The notes: generated by a model from the letters alone, not told the origin. Shown: positions 36,093 through 45,494, numbered from the stretch's first letter. The stretch: 64,000 nt of DNA from Haloarchaeobius sp. FL176 (GCF_024609245.1 NZ_JANJYH010000004.1:310001-374000), one strand, 5' to 3'. Translations and numbers: made by a program.

Positions 36093-37127
36093 TCAGGGGG
36101 TCAGTCGCTCGACCCGGAGCCACGTCGGCGGGTCGCCGCTGTCCTCGTCGACCACCGCGAACACCATCTGCTTGCGGACGCCGTTGGCGAGTCGCACGTC
36201 CAGCGAGAGGGCCCGCGGCGAGAACACGTGGCCAGCCGGGAGTACGCGGACGAGCAGTTCGGAGTGGCCGAACTCGTCGATGTCCTCGAACTCCGCGTAG
36301 GTGCGGAAGTCGGCGCCGAACTTGAACCCGGTCTTGGGGACGACGCCGCGCTCGCGGAGCTCGCTGTACGTTCGGAGCCGGCGTCCGAACCGGTCGCCCT
36401 CGACCGTCCGGCCGCGGTCGCGGACCGTGCCCCCGTCGATCTCGATGGCTCCCTGCTCGGCCAGATACGCCGCTTCGACGAGCGACAGCTGAAGCGCGTC
36501 GTGGTCGGCGTCCCGACCGGCCAGCGGCGTGCCGTAGAACGCCGATTCGTAGAGGCTCGCCGGCGGTTCCCAGCAGACCACGCGGTCCGCGAGGAGGTCG
36601 GCGTCCACGCCGGACGGCAGGTCGATGTCGGCCGTCCCGGTGGGGTCGGGTCGAGCCGTCTCGAAGTACGTGATCTCGCTCTCCTCGTCGACGACGGCGA
36701 GCACGCAGTCGCCGAGGGCGGCCGCCGGGACGGACTGCCGTTCGCCGACGACCCGGACGTGGTACGCGACCTCGCCGTCGCCCGGGCCCTTGCCCCGCGG
36801 GTAGACGATCAGGTCGGCGTTCCCGGCGCTGACGTGCTGGAGCCAGTCGTCGCGGGCGGGCGAGACGTAGAACCCGCGCTCCCGGAGGTCGGCGTAGACG
36901 AGGAACCGCGGGACGAAGCCGTCGCCGGTGGCGTCGCGGACGAACGCGCGGAAGTCCATCCCGTCCACCACGTCGAGGTCGCCCCGGTAGAGCAGATGGG
37001 CGGCCTCGACCGGTGCGAGGGCGATGGCGTTCCCGCCGGTCGGGTAGCCGTACCCCCGCGAGTCGTGGAACCGTTGACGGGCGTCGCCCTCCACGCGGAC
37101 GACGTCGCCGTCGATGTGTCCGTTCAT
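36093..37127 (-). CDS. endA: tRNA-splicing endonuclease
   Basis: The protein has 344 residues, the fused two-repeat archaeal form (two EndA units in one chain). The second repeat has the catalytic set Tyr (FRTYAEF), His (FGHSELLVRV) and Lys (GVRKQMVFAVV) near the C-terminus. The first repeat is the structural one. It cuts bulge-helix-bulge introns from pre-tRNA. The start MNGHIDGDV was chosen over longer frames because homology starts there. RDD, zinc-ribbon and endA genes lie in a row on the minus strand. Confidence 0.95.
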   Translation of the reverse strand: MNGHIDGDVVRVEGDARQRFHDSRGYGYPTGGNAIALAPVEAAHLLYRGDLDVVDGMDFRAFVRDATGDGFVPRFLVYADLRERGFYVSPARDDWLQHVSAGNADLIVYPRGKGPGDGEVAYHVRVVGERQSVPAAALGDCVLAVVDEESEITYFETARPDPTGTADIDLPSGVDADLLADRVVCWEPPASLYESAFYGTPLAGRDADHDALQLSLVEAAYLAEQGAIEIDGGTVRDRGRTVEGDRFGRRLRTYSELRERGVVPKTGFKFGADFRTYAEFEDIDEFGHSELLVRVLPAGHVFSPRALSLDVRLANGVRKQMVFAVVDEDSGDPPTWLRVERLTP

Positions 37128-37212
37128 GGCGGATTCTGCGCTTCCCCGCCGCAAAGCGGTGACGGTCTGGCCCGGTTGGACGACCCGACCGTTCATCAGG
37201 CGGTGTCCGGGG

Positions 37213-37947
37213 TCACTGGCTCGCGGGGCCCGTCACAGGCTGTGTCGAGACAGCGTCGGCCGCCCCCGTCTCGAAGACGGGGAGGCCGCAGTCGCAGTCG
37301 CCGACGATACTGCCCGACGGGAAGCTGTAGCTCGTGTCGCAGTCCGGGTAGTCGTCACAGCCCACGAGCAGGCCGCCCTTGCGGAACACGCGGAGGTCGT
37401 CGGCGCAGTCCGGGCAGTCCCACTCGCGGTCGAACCGGTCGATGACGGCCTCGTAGAGCGACTCGCAGGTGTAGTCGACGCAGCAGTCGATGGGCGTTCC
37501 ACGCTCGACGCGGATGCGGGGGAGGCCACAGTCACAGCGGCCGCCGTGACAGGTCGCGTCGGTGGGAACGACGTGCTCGCGGTCGCAGTCGACGCACGCG
37601 ACGGCGCGGGTGGTTCTGACGAGGACGCCGTCGCAGTCGGGACAGTGCCCGACCGGCTCGCCGGCGTCGGAGGCGGGGTACGAGCCGACGAGGTGGAGGT
37701 TGTGCGAGCGGACCCGGAGCGTCCGGTCGCCGTCGTGGGCCGTCAGGTTGAGCCCGTCGTCGGTCGTGACCGCGACCGCGTCGGCGCGGGTGAGCCACGC
37801 GACCGGCTGGTAGCCGTCGGCGTCGTGGACGAGGACGGTGTCGTCGGGTTTGACGACGACGGCGACCTGGCCGCGGTGCTCGGTGCGGTCGCCGTTCTCG
37901 AACGTCGCCGTACAGTCGCCCACGAAGAGGCGGAGGGTATCGGACAT
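37213..37947 (-). CDS. zinc-ribbon protein with topoisomerase-type C4 finger
   Basis: The protein has 244 residues. The N-terminal 90 residues (LRLFVGDCTATFENGDR, VVVKPDDTVLVHDADGYQPVAWL) resemble the DNA-binding part of NucS/DUF91 proteins. The rest holds several Cys pairs: CPDC, CVDC, CDCGLP, CPDC and GCDDYPDCDTSYSFP, the last being a topoisomerase C4-like finger. It lacks the nuclease part of NucS. It probably binds nucleic acid; activity is unknown. It is 85 bases upstream of endA. Confidence 0.75.
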   Translation of the reverse strand: MSDTLRLFVGDCTATFENGDRTEHRGQVAVVVKPDDTVLVHDADGYQPVAWLTRADAVAVTTDDGLNLTAHDGDRTLRVRSHNLHLVGSYPASDAGEPVGHCPDCDGVLVRTTRAVACVDCDREHVVPTDATCHGGRCDCGLPRIRVERGTPIDCCVDYTCESLYEAVIDRFDREWDCPDCADDLRVFRKGGLLVGCDDYPDCDTSYSFPSGSIVGDCDCGLPVFETGAADAVSTQPVTGPASQ

Positions 37948-37994
37948 ACCCCCTCTGGTCGCGTTCCGGTACTTGAACCCTGAGACGCGAATGC

Positions 37995-38444
37995 CTACGC
38001 CTTGACGACGACGGTGCTGCCGAGGAGGTCGCCGATGCGCTGGCTGTCGTCGGTGACGGCGATGACGATGACGGCGATGAGGCCGCCCTCGAAGCCGAGC
38101 AGCAGGTTCCGGATGATAGAGGCCCCCCACGTGCACTCGCGGCCGTCGTCCATGACGACCTTGATGTCCATCATCTGTTTGCCGAACGGCTGCCCGCCGT
38201 TCGCCTCGAAGTAGACCTTGTAGCCGACCGCACCCGCGAACGCGAGACCGACGAAGAGGAACAGGACGAGCGCACCGAGACCCTCGGACACCGACCCGAG
38301 GACGCCGGCGAGAATGAATCCAACGAACGCCAGCCCCCCGCCGATGACGCTGGCGATGATGCTGTCGATGAAGTACGCGACGATTCGTGCACCCAGAGTG
38401 TCGGTGTTCCCGGCCCCGCGCGTCTGCCTGTGTCGAGTTGCCAT
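37995..38444 (-). CDS. RDD family membrane protein
   Basis: The protein has 149 residues. The family's N-terminal Arg-Asp pair appears as LGARIVAYFIDSII (about 17-30) and the second motif as GQPFGKQMMDIKVV (about 84-97). Three or four membrane segments follow the usual RDD layout. Function is unknown; some RDD proteins affect ion tolerance. The start MATRHRQTRG is followed closely by the first helix. An AT-rich tract (TATAAAAATTATC) around 38469-38481 is the likely promoter. Confidence 0.85.
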   Translation of the reverse strand: MATRHRQTRGAGNTDTLGARIVAYFIDSIIASVIGGGLAFVGFILAGVLGSVSEGLGALVLFLFVGLAFAGAVGYKVYFEANGGQPFGKQMMDIKVVMDDGRECTWGASIIRNLLLGFEGGLIAVIVIAVTDDSQRIGDLLGSTVVVKA

Positions 38445-38603
38445 ATACAGTCGTCCCGCCTACCGACTATAAAAATTATCGGCTCGAAGGTGTTGGCAAC
38501 AAAACAGGGTGCGAACGGTGCTGGCCGTTAGAGCCAACCGCTCCTCACGGCGGGGGCTCGACGGGACCGACGGACCGATACGCCTCGCGGTCCGAGCGAG
38601 CGT

Positions 38604-39260
38604 ATGCACCACGAGGCGGTCCTGTTCGACATGGACGGCGTGCTCGTCGACTCCGAGCACTACTGGGTCGAGCGCGAGGAGCGCGACATCCTCCCGTGGG
38701 CGGTCCCCGATGCGACCGTCGAACCCAGCGAGATAACCGGGATGAACTACCGCGAGATACACGACTACCTCGTCGAGCACTACGACGTGGCCGTAGCGAA
38801 AGAGGAGTGGGTCGCCCGCTTCGACGAGACGGCAGCCGAGATATACGCCGAGCACGCCGCCCTGCTGCCGGGCTTCGCGGACTGGCTGCCGGCTGCGCGC
38901 GGGGACGTGCCGGTCGCCGTCGTCTCCTCGTCGCCGCACCACTGGATCGACCTGGTCCGCGAACGCTTCGACCTCGCGTTCGACGCCCGCGTGAGCGCCG
39001 AGGACATCGACGGCCCGGGCAAGCCAGCGCCCGACATCTACGAGTACGCCGCCGACGTGGTCGACCTCGCCCCCGACCGCTGCGTCGCCGTCGAGGACTC
39101 CGAGCACGGCATCGCGTCGGCCGTCGCCGCCGGCTGCACCTGCGTCGGCTACGTCTCCGGTGCGGACGACAGCCTCGACCACTCCGCGGCCGACCACGTC
39201 GTCGACTCGCCCGAGGAACTGCTCGCGACCGTCGACGAGCTGCTCGGGCGGGACGACTGA
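38604..39260 (+). CDS. HAD-superfamily hydrolase (beta-phosphoglucomutase-like)
   Basis: The protein has 218 residues. HAD motif I is FDMDGVLVDSEHYW (nucleophile Asp9), motif II VVSSSPHH, the Lys is in GPGKPAPDIY, and motif III is AVEDSEHGIASAVAAG. The helical cap (about 15-85) places it with subfamily I phosphatases/phosphomutases. The substrate cannot be read. The start is the first Met. Confidence 0.88.
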   Translation: MHHEAVLFDMDGVLVDSEHYWVEREERDILPWAVPDATVEPSEITGMNYREIHDYLVEHYDVAVAKEEWVARFDETAAEIYAEHAALLPGFADWLPAARGDVPVAVVSSSPHHWIDLVRERFDLAFDARVSAEDIDGPGKPAPDIYEYAADVVDLAPDRCVAVEDSEHGIASAVAAGCTCVGYVSGADDSLDHSAADHVVDSPEELLATVDELLGRDD

Positions 39261-39284
39261 ACGGCCCGCTCCAGTCGACCGGCG

Positions 39285-39794
39285 TCACCCCTGTTCGAGG
39301 TTCTCTCTGGTACGTTCCGCATCGCGCTCGAGCACCCGGGCCGTCCACGTGGGGGACGGCTCGTCGTCCCTCGACCCCGCCGCAGCCGCCGACTCGTCGT
39401 CCTCTCGTATCGGTCGCGCGCCGACGACCGTCGCGTGCCAGCGGCCCCGCGCCGTCTCGACGGTGCAGTTCGTGGCGAGGAGTTCGGGGACGCCCGTGTC
39501 GCGTCGCGCATCGACGACGGTGAACAGCCACCAGAGCAGCGACAGCGACACCGCCCCGGCCGCCACCGGCGTCCACCACGGCAGGCCGAGCAGCGACGCC
39601 GGCCCGATGGTCATGAACACGGTGACGAGCGGGAACGCGACCCAGAAGACGATTCGCCGCTCCCGGCGGTCCCTGCGGTCTTCCCGGCGACGCTGGACGA
39701 TCTCTGCCCCCTCGCCGGCCGGAACTGCCTGCACGGGGTCGCAGTCGCTCTCCGGTGGGTACCGCAGCACGTCGACGTGACCGTCCGGGTCCAC
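39285..39794 (-). CDS. membrane protein of unknown function
   Basis: The protein has 169 residues and starts with GTG. A charged N-terminus (RRREDRRDRRERR, about 34-46) precedes two membrane helices (about 48-66 and 73-92). The C-terminal domain (about 95-169) contains ELLATNCTVETARGRWHATVVGARP and an acidic/Ser stretch. Not recognised. It lies between the convergent HAD gene and, upstream on the same strand, the Hel308-like gene. Confidence 0.6.
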   Translation of the reverse strand: MDPDGHVDVLRYPPESDCDPVQAVPAGEGAEIVQRRREDRRDRRERRIVFWVAFPLVTVFMTIGPASLLGLPWWTPVAAGAVSLSLLWWLFTVVDARRDTGVPELLATNCTVETARGRWHATVVGARPIREDDESAAAAGSRDDEPSPTWTARVLERDAERTRENLEQG

Positions 39795-39868
39795 GCCTGA
39801 TTGTCACCGATAGAGCATACTAACGGTTTTGTGGCTGTCGTTCCGACGGGCGGTTCCACCGTCTACAG

Positions 39869-42214
39869 TCAGTCCTCGACCTGCACCGTCCGCGTCACCG
39901 TCACCGGCACCAGCGGATGGTCGGGGAAGGCGACGGACACCTCGTAGGAGAGCAGGTCGTCGGTCGCACCGAAGACCCCCACCGGCACCGTCGCCTCACC
40001 GTCGAGGTACGTCTCCGTCGCGGTCATCTCGACGCCGTTGACGGTCACCCGGAGCCCCGCGTTCGCGCCGCGCCCGCTGTTGCGTACGGTCACCTCGCAC
40101 ATCTCGTTCTCGCCGCGGGCGACGGTCTCCGGGAACTCTCCCCACTCGACTGCGACGTTCGGGAGGCCCGACGCGCCCTCGTGAACCTGCTCGGCGACGC
40201 CGGCCGAGAGCCCGGCAGCTTCGAGCGCGTCGGGGCCGGCGTCGGCGACGTCGCCGGGCGTCTTGAACCCCTCTTTGGCCAGCTTCGAGGCGCGCCCGGA
40301 GCCGACGCCGTCGATGGCCGTCAGGCCGACTGCGTCGGGGGCGACGCCGTTCTCGACGCGGGCCTCGGCGCGGCGCGCACAGTTCGCGGCGTGCGGGTCC
40401 GCGAAGCGGTCGAGGAACGCCTGCAACGCCGCGAGCAGCCGCAGCGCGTTCTGCTTGATGACCCAGGCGTCGCTGCGGAGGTCGCTCGGCGTCGTCCCGT
40501 TCATCGAGCCGACGAGGATGGCGAGCACCTTCCGCGCGCCGGCGTCCATGTCGCCGGTGTCGTTGCCGGCGAGCACGTCGTCGACGGCCTCCTTCTCGGA
40601 CTGACGCGCGCTCACGCTGTCGAACTCGGCCGCCGTCGCGACCGCGCCGAGCACCGCCTTCTCGTCGATACCCTCGCTCGTCGCGAGGTCGTAGAACCGC
40701 TCCGCGGTGTCGAGTCTGAGGTAGAACTTCGAGGCGAGCACGCCCAGTCCCGTCGCCTCGATGCCGAGGTCGTCGCCCGTCTCGACGAAGCCACGCTCCA
40801 CGAGGGATTCGAGCACCGTCCGGACGCGCTCACGCCGGTCCTCGAAGCCGTACGCCTCCGGGTTCGACCGGGCACGCTGGAAGTAGAACGTCGTCTCCAG
40901 CCAGCTCATCACGTCGTCCAGGTCCTGCACCGTCCCCATCGCGATCTCGGCGTTGAGGTGTGCGTCGAGGTTCTCCGCCAGCCGGCTCTCGATCTCCTTG
41001 CCCTCCCGCAACAGTCGGCGGTACTTCCCGGCGTCGGAGCCGTCACAGACGACCCAGCCGTAGCCCACGTCGTCGTAGCCCGGCCGCCCCGCACGGCCGA
41101 GCATCTGGAGCACGTCGAGCGGGCTCATGTCGACCTCCCCTTCGAGGGGATCGTGTATCTTCGTGTCCCGGATGACGACACAGCGCGCGGGCATGTTCAC
41201 GCCCCACGCGAGCGTCGACGTCGAGAACAGCAGCTGGAGCTTGCCCTGCTTGAACCACTCCTCGACGAGGTCCTTGTCGTTCTTCGAGAGGCCCGCGTGG
41301 TGGAACGCCACCCCGTCGATGCAGGAGTTCCGCAGCGTGTCGTTGTCGAGCTGCTGGGTCTCCGTGTGGAAGTCGTAGTCGCCGCGTGCGCCCATGTCGA
41401 CGTCGCGTTCCGCGACCTCGTCGCGGGCCTTCTTCGCCGCCTGCACCGTGTCCTGGCGCGAGGAGACGAAGACGAGCGCCTGCCCGTCCTCGTTCAGGTG
41501 GGGCTCTGCCAGGTCCAGCGCCCGGTACAGCCGCCGGTACTTGTCCGCAAAGGAGTTCTCGCCGTGGGTGTACGTCTTCACGCCCGCGTTCAGGTCCACT
41601 GGCCGGTACTCGTCGTCGAACTCGAACGTCGCCTCCGGCGGCGCGTCGAGCCACGCCGCCACGTCGTCGACGTTCGGCATCGTCGCCGACAGCGCCACTA
41701 CGCGGGGGTCACAGAGCCGCCGGAGCCGTGACACCGTCACCTCCAGCGTCGCACCCCGTCGGTCCGAATCCAGCAGGTGCACCTCGTCGATGATGCAGAC
41801 GTCGACGTCGGTGATGAAGTCGTACCGGGCCGTGTCGTGCTTGCGCGTCGCCGAATCCAGCTTCTCCGGCGTCATCACGAGGATGTCCGCGTGGCGCGCC
41901 CGCCGCGGGTTCAGGTCCCGCTCGCCCGTGACGACGTACACCGAGTAGCCAAGCTCCTCGAAGCGGTTCCAGTCGGCCTCCTTCTCGTTGGTCAGTGCCC
42001 GGAGCGGCGCGATGAACAGCGCGGTGCCGCCGGCGTCCAGCGTCTTGCAGATGGCCAGCTCGGCAAGCGCCGTCTTCCCGCTCGCAGTCGGCGCGCTGGC
42101 GACGACGTTCGCCTCCGAGTCCAGCAGGGCGGGCAGCGCCTCCCGCTGCATCCGATTGAACTCGTCGAAGGCGAAGGCGTCTGCAAAATCGGGGACGACC
42201 TCGGCGACCTCCAT
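39869..42214 (-). CDS. hel308: Hel308/Ski2-like DNA helicase with C-terminal Ig-like domain
   Basis: The protein has 781 residues. Superfamily 2 motifs are all present: APTASGKTALAE (I), TPEKLDS, DEVHLLD (II), ALSATMPN (III), FVSSRQ, STSTLAWGVNMPA (V) and QMLGRAGRPGYD (VI). A winged-helix/ratchet region and a helix-hairpin-helix (LTAIDGVGSGRASKLAKEG, about 635-655) follow, as in Hel308, which remodels stalled forks. After about residue 690 there is an extra beta-rich domain (VEWGEFPETVARGENEMCEV, TVRNSGRGANAGLRVTVNG) that standard Hel308 lacks, similar in style to Sec63/CARDB domains. The start MEVAEVVPDF fits better than one ten codons upstream. Confidence 0.88.
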   Translation of the reverse strand: MEVAEVVPDFADAFAFDEFNRMQREALPALLDSEANVVASAPTASGKTALAELAICKTLDAGGTALFIAPLRALTNEKEADWNRFEELGYSVYVVTGERDLNPRRARHADILVMTPEKLDSATRKHDTARYDFITDVDVCIIDEVHLLDSDRRGATLEVTVSRLRRLCDPRVVALSATMPNVDDVAAWLDAPPEATFEFDDEYRPVDLNAGVKTYTHGENSFADKYRRLYRALDLAEPHLNEDGQALVFVSSRQDTVQAAKKARDEVAERDVDMGARGDYDFHTETQQLDNDTLRNSCIDGVAFHHAGLSKNDKDLVEEWFKQGKLQLLFSTSTLAWGVNMPARCVVIRDTKIHDPLEGEVDMSPLDVLQMLGRAGRPGYDDVGYGWVVCDGSDAGKYRRLLREGKEIESRLAENLDAHLNAEIAMGTVQDLDDVMSWLETTFYFQRARSNPEAYGFEDRRERVRTVLESLVERGFVETGDDLGIEATGLGVLASKFYLRLDTAERFYDLATSEGIDEKAVLGAVATAAEFDSVSARQSEKEAVDDVLAGNDTGDMDAGARKVLAILVGSMNGTTPSDLRSDAWVIKQNALRLLAALQAFLDRFADPHAANCARRAEARVENGVAPDAVGLTAIDGVGSGRASKLAKEGFKTPGDVADAGPDALEAAGLSAGVAEQVHEGASGLPNVAVEWGEFPETVARGENEMCEVTVRNSGRGANAGLRVTVNGVEMTATETYLDGEATVPVGVFGATDDLLSYEVSVAFPDHPLVPVTVTRTVQVED

Positions 42215-42334
42215 TCTGTGTGTGTCCGGGGGCCGGGTAGTCAAAGGCGTTTCCGTAGCGGAGCGGAAGTGATACTGGTGCGTGTTACCCCCGTGTCGTG
42301 ATTCGTGGCTCGGACTCCGATGGAAACCATCCGT

Positions 42335-42565
42335 TCACGACTCGACGATGGACTGGAGACCAGCGTAGAGCAGCACTGCGATACCGTAGAACAGCAACGA
42401 GAAGACCGCGACAGCAACGACCCCCAGGATACCGCCGCCGTCGGGGTCCACGAGTAGTTCCGCCGTTCCGATTCCGAGTGTCAGGGCGACGACCACCATC
42501 AGGAGTGGAGTCACCACTTCGAACAGGAACGTCCAGATAGCACCGTGAGTCCGTTCGCCAGTCAT
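42335..42565 (-). CDS. small membrane protein downstream of a MATE transporter
   Basis: The protein has 76 residues and two hydrophobic helices (about 10-33 and 45-68) separated by an Asp/Gly loop (LLVDPDGGG). Not recognised. It starts nine bases after the MATE stop on the same strand, so it is probably in that operon. Confidence 0.6.
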   Translation of the reverse strand: MTGERTHGAIWTFLFEVVTPLLMVVVALTLGIGTAELLVDPDGGGILGVVAVAVFSLLFYGIAVLLYAGLQSIVES

Positions 42566-42574
42566 CCTCGCTTG

Positions 42575-44002
42575 TCACCCGGCCGATTCGGCTGCAGCGT
42601 CGGACGCCTTCGCCGCGGCGCGCTCCAGCATCCCGTCGCTGGTCTCGTACCAGTAGTAGGCGGCGAGCCCGAGCGCGACGGCGACGTTCGAGAGGGTGAC
42701 GGCCCAGAAGACGGACTGGACGCCGCCGCCGAGCAGGTAGACCCCGACGGCGGCGATTGGCAGCCGGACGCCCCAGTACTGCATGAGGGAGGCGACCATG
42801 CTGGTCTTGGTGCGGCGGGCGGCGTTGAAGCCGCCCCGGAGCAGGTAGCCCGCGCCGATGGCCCAGTAGCCGAGCGCGAGGATCTGCAGGTAGTCCACGG
42901 TGTACGTGAGCGCCTGCGGTGCGATGTCGGGGACGAAGACGGTCGCGAGGGCTTCGGGAACGACCCACTGGACGGCACCCGCGAGGGTGAGCATGGCGAC
43001 GGCGATGGCGACGCCGGTCCATGTCGTCGAGCGGGCGCGGTCGGTGTGGCCCGCACCGAGGTTCTGTCCGATCATCGACTGGGCGGCCTGCTGGAGGCCG
43101 CTGGCGGGGATGAACGCCACGCTGGCGACCCGGGCACCGATGACGTAGGCGGCGAGGCCGGCGGTGCCGCCGGCGACGAACACGAGGACGACGACGACGA
43201 TTCTGACGGCGTCCTGGGCGACGCGCTGGCCGGCGTTGGGCCAGCCGACCGCGAGGAGCTCCCGACAGTCCGACAGCGAGAGTCGGGCGTCGGCGCGGGT
43301 GAGCTGGAAGGTGCCCCGGAGTCCGAGCGCGAGCGCGAGCACCAGCAGGAAGCTGGCAGCGTAGCCGGCGGCGGTCGCGAGCGCCGCGCCCGTGACCGCC
43401 AGCCCGTCGAAGCCGGGGACGCCGTAGCCGAAGATGAGTACGGGGTCGAGGACGACGTTGACGGCGACGGCGGTGACGTTGACGTACAGCGTCGCCCGGG
43501 TGTCGCCCCAGCCGAGGAAGCCAGCCTCCAGCGAGTCAGAGAGCCCCATGAACAGGAAGACGGGCGCGTAGGCTGCGAAGTACGTGATGGCAGGTTCGAC
43601 CGCGCGTGCGTCGGGATCGACCGTCGCGATGGCGCGGACGAGCGGGTCGGCGAAGAAGAAGGCGAGGAGGGCGGCCGCGGTACCGAACAGGAACGTGAGG
43701 ACGACGCCGTTGAACGCGGCGCGTCGAGCGGATCGCTCCTGGTCCGCACCGACGCGCTGGGAGACGACGACGTGCGCGCCGACCATCGGGCCGACGACGG
43801 CGAGCGCGACGAGGACGGAGGTCAGCGGCGTCACGAGACCGACGGCTCCGAGTTCGGCCTCGCCGATGCGGCCGAGCCAGAAGGCGTCGACCACCTGCTG
43901 GACGACCTGGACGAGGTTCTGGACCACGAGCGGTGCCGCGAGCGCGACGAGCACCTTCGGTATGGACCCCGTTCGTATGTCGTCCGGTGACACGTCGAAC
44001 AT
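42575..44002 (-). CDS. MATE family efflux transporter
   Basis: The protein has 475 residues and about twelve membrane segments in two similar halves. The first half begins with a long helix containing APLVVQNLVQVVQQVVDAFWLGRIG, the usual MATE N-terminus. It exports cationic compounds using Na+ or H+; substrates are unknown. The start MFDVSPDDIRTGSIPK was chosen because upstream in-frame sequence is not protein-like. The C-terminus is Ala-rich (AAAKASDAAAESAG). Confidence 0.88.
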   Translation of the reverse strand: MFDVSPDDIRTGSIPKVLVALAAPLVVQNLVQVVQQVVDAFWLGRIGEAELGAVGLVTPLTSVLVALAVVGPMVGAHVVVSQRVGADQERSARRAAFNGVVLTFLFGTAAALLAFFFADPLVRAIATVDPDARAVEPAITYFAAYAPVFLFMGLSDSLEAGFLGWGDTRATLYVNVTAVAVNVVLDPVLIFGYGVPGFDGLAVTGAALATAAGYAASFLLVLALALGLRGTFQLTRADARLSLSDCRELLAVGWPNAGQRVAQDAVRIVVVVLVFVAGGTAGLAAYVIGARVASVAFIPASGLQQAAQSMIGQNLGAGHTDRARSTTWTGVAIAVAMLTLAGAVQWVVPEALATVFVPDIAPQALTYTVDYLQILALGYWAIGAGYLLRGGFNAARRTKTSMVASLMQYWGVRLPIAAVGVYLLGGGVQSVFWAVTLSNVAVALGLAAYYWYETSDGMLERAAAKASDAAAESAG

Positions 44003-44156
44003 CTGCTCGTTAATGCACTGGAACGCGACTGGCACAAAACTCTGTCGACCATTACCGATGGATAAGTGTTCGCACAGAATGTAATCGAGCTGCCAGCCGT
44101 GTCGGCCGTCACCGGAACCCCGACGCTTTTTCTGCCCCGGGACCGGAGTTCCCGGT

Positions 44157-45101
44157 ATGAGCCGTTCGCGGAAGCCCGACTGGCTGAAGATGCGACCGCC
44201 GGCGGGCCGGGAGTTCACCGACATCAAGCAGACGCTGCGTGACCACGACCTGAACACTGTCTGCGAGGAGGCGAACTGCCCGAACCTCGGGGAGTGCTGG
44301 AGCGGCCGCAACGGGAGCACCGACGGCGGGACGGCGACGTTCATGCTGATGGGGCACCGCTGCTCGCGTGGCTGTAACTTCTGTGACGTCGAGACCGGCG
44401 GGATGGAGCCGCTGGACCCCGACGAGCCCGCGAACGTCGCAGAGGCCATCGCCGAGATCGGCCTCGACTACGTCGTCCTCACCTCGGTCGACCGCGACGA
44501 CCTGCCCGACCAGGGTGCGGAGCACTTCGCCGAGACCATCCGCGAGATCAAGGAGCGCCACCCCGGCATCCTGGTGGAGGTGCTCATCCCGGACTTCCAG
44601 GGTGAGCCCGACCTCGTCCGGAAGATCATCGATGCCGAACCGGACGTCATCGCGCACAACGTCGAGACGGTCGAGCGCCTCCAGTGGCCGGTGCGGGACC
44701 GCCGTGCGGGCTACGAGCAGTCGCTCTCGGTGCTGGAGCAGGTCGCCCAGGAGTCCGACATCTACACGAAGACGAGCCTGATGCTCGGCGTCGGCGAGTA
44801 CCACCACGAAATCTGGCAGACGCTCTCTGACCTCGCGGAGATAGACCTCGACATCGTCACGCTCGGGCAGTACCTCCAGCCCTCGCGTACCCACCTCGAC
44901 GTCGAACGGTACGTCCACCCTGACGAGTTCGACACCTGGCGGGACGTCGCCGAGGAGGAGTTCGAGTTCCTCTACTGTGCCTCCGGGCCGATGGTCCGCT
45001 CGTCGTACAAGGCCGGCGAGCTGTTCGTCGACGCCGTGCTGCGGGACGGCAAAGGTGTGGAGGAGGCGAGGGAGGCGGCGCGTAGCGTCGCCTCCGACTA
45101 G
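44157..45101 (+). CDS. lipA: lipoyl synthase
   Basis: The protein has 314 residues and is a radical SAM enzyme that inserts two sulfurs into octanoyl groups on lipoyl domains. The auxiliary cluster motif CEEANCPNLGEC (about 39-50) and the radical SAM motif CSRGCNFC (about 70-77) are intact. The C-terminal Arg-Ser-Ser motif near PMVRSSYKAGE is present. The substrate is probably the E2 encoded at 47617. The last residues (EAREAARSVASD) are encoded inside a duplicated stem-loop element. Confidence 0.96.
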   Translation: MSRSRKPDWLKMRPPAGREFTDIKQTLRDHDLNTVCEEANCPNLGECWSGRNGSTDGGTATFMLMGHRCSRGCNFCDVETGGMEPLDPDEPANVAEAIAEIGLDYVVLTSVDRDDLPDQGAEHFAETIREIKERHPGILVEVLIPDFQGEPDLVRKIIDAEPDVIAHNVETVERLQWPVRDRRAGYEQSLSVLEQVAQESDIYTKTSLMLGVGEYHHEIWQTLSDLAEIDLDIVTLGQYLQPSRTHLDVERYVHPDEFDTWRDVAEEEFEFLYCASGPMVRSSYKAGELFVDAVLRDGKGVEEAREAARSVASD

Positions 45102-45167
45102 CGAGCGGGGAGCGGAGCGACCCGCGAGCAGGGGAGGGAGGCCGCGCGAAGCGTGGCCTCCGACTGA
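45068..45167 (+). repeat. duplicated stem-loop element at the lipA 3' end
   Basis: Two 34-base copies (45068-45101, including the lipA stop, and 45134-45167) flank a third small stem (GCGGG/CCCGC, about 45105-45125). Copy 1 has stem GGAGGCG/CGCCTCC; copy 2 has GGAGGCC/GGCCTCC. The differing position keeps pairing (G-C to C-G), which indicates selection for the fold. Confidence 0.65.
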
Positions 45168-45437
45168 GTGTTCGGGGCGGCTCGGTGCTCCTGGCTCCCG
45201 GGAGCCTTCCCGCCAAACATCGACCTACGTGAGCACGCCACATCATCGATACAGATTCACACGCATTCTCCGAAATAAACTCCCGCCCATTCGTCCAGAA
45301 TTGAGGATAGAAGACCGTGAGGAACCCAGGTCCCCCGGCTATTGGGGTACGAAACTGGAAACCTGTGCAGCTTCGAGGCGAAAATCGCAAATCTGTGCGA
45401 CTGTATGGCAAGAATCGGGTTGATAGTAACGTTTTTA

Positions 45438-45486
45438 CGAAAACCATATAACGCGAGCGGGAGACATTCGATACATGTCAAGGTGG
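45438..45486 (+). promoter_or_regulatory. pdh operon promoter and ribosome binding site
   Basis: The rest of the 393-base gap between lipA and pdhA is AT-rich. CGAAAACC (45438-45445) followed by CATATAAC (45445-45452) fits a BRE/TATA pair. AGGTGG at 45481-45486, eight bases before the GTG at 45495, is a Shine-Dalgarno match, so this operon seems to have a short leader, unlike most genes here. Confidence 0.55.
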
Positions 45487-45494
45487 GTTCTACC

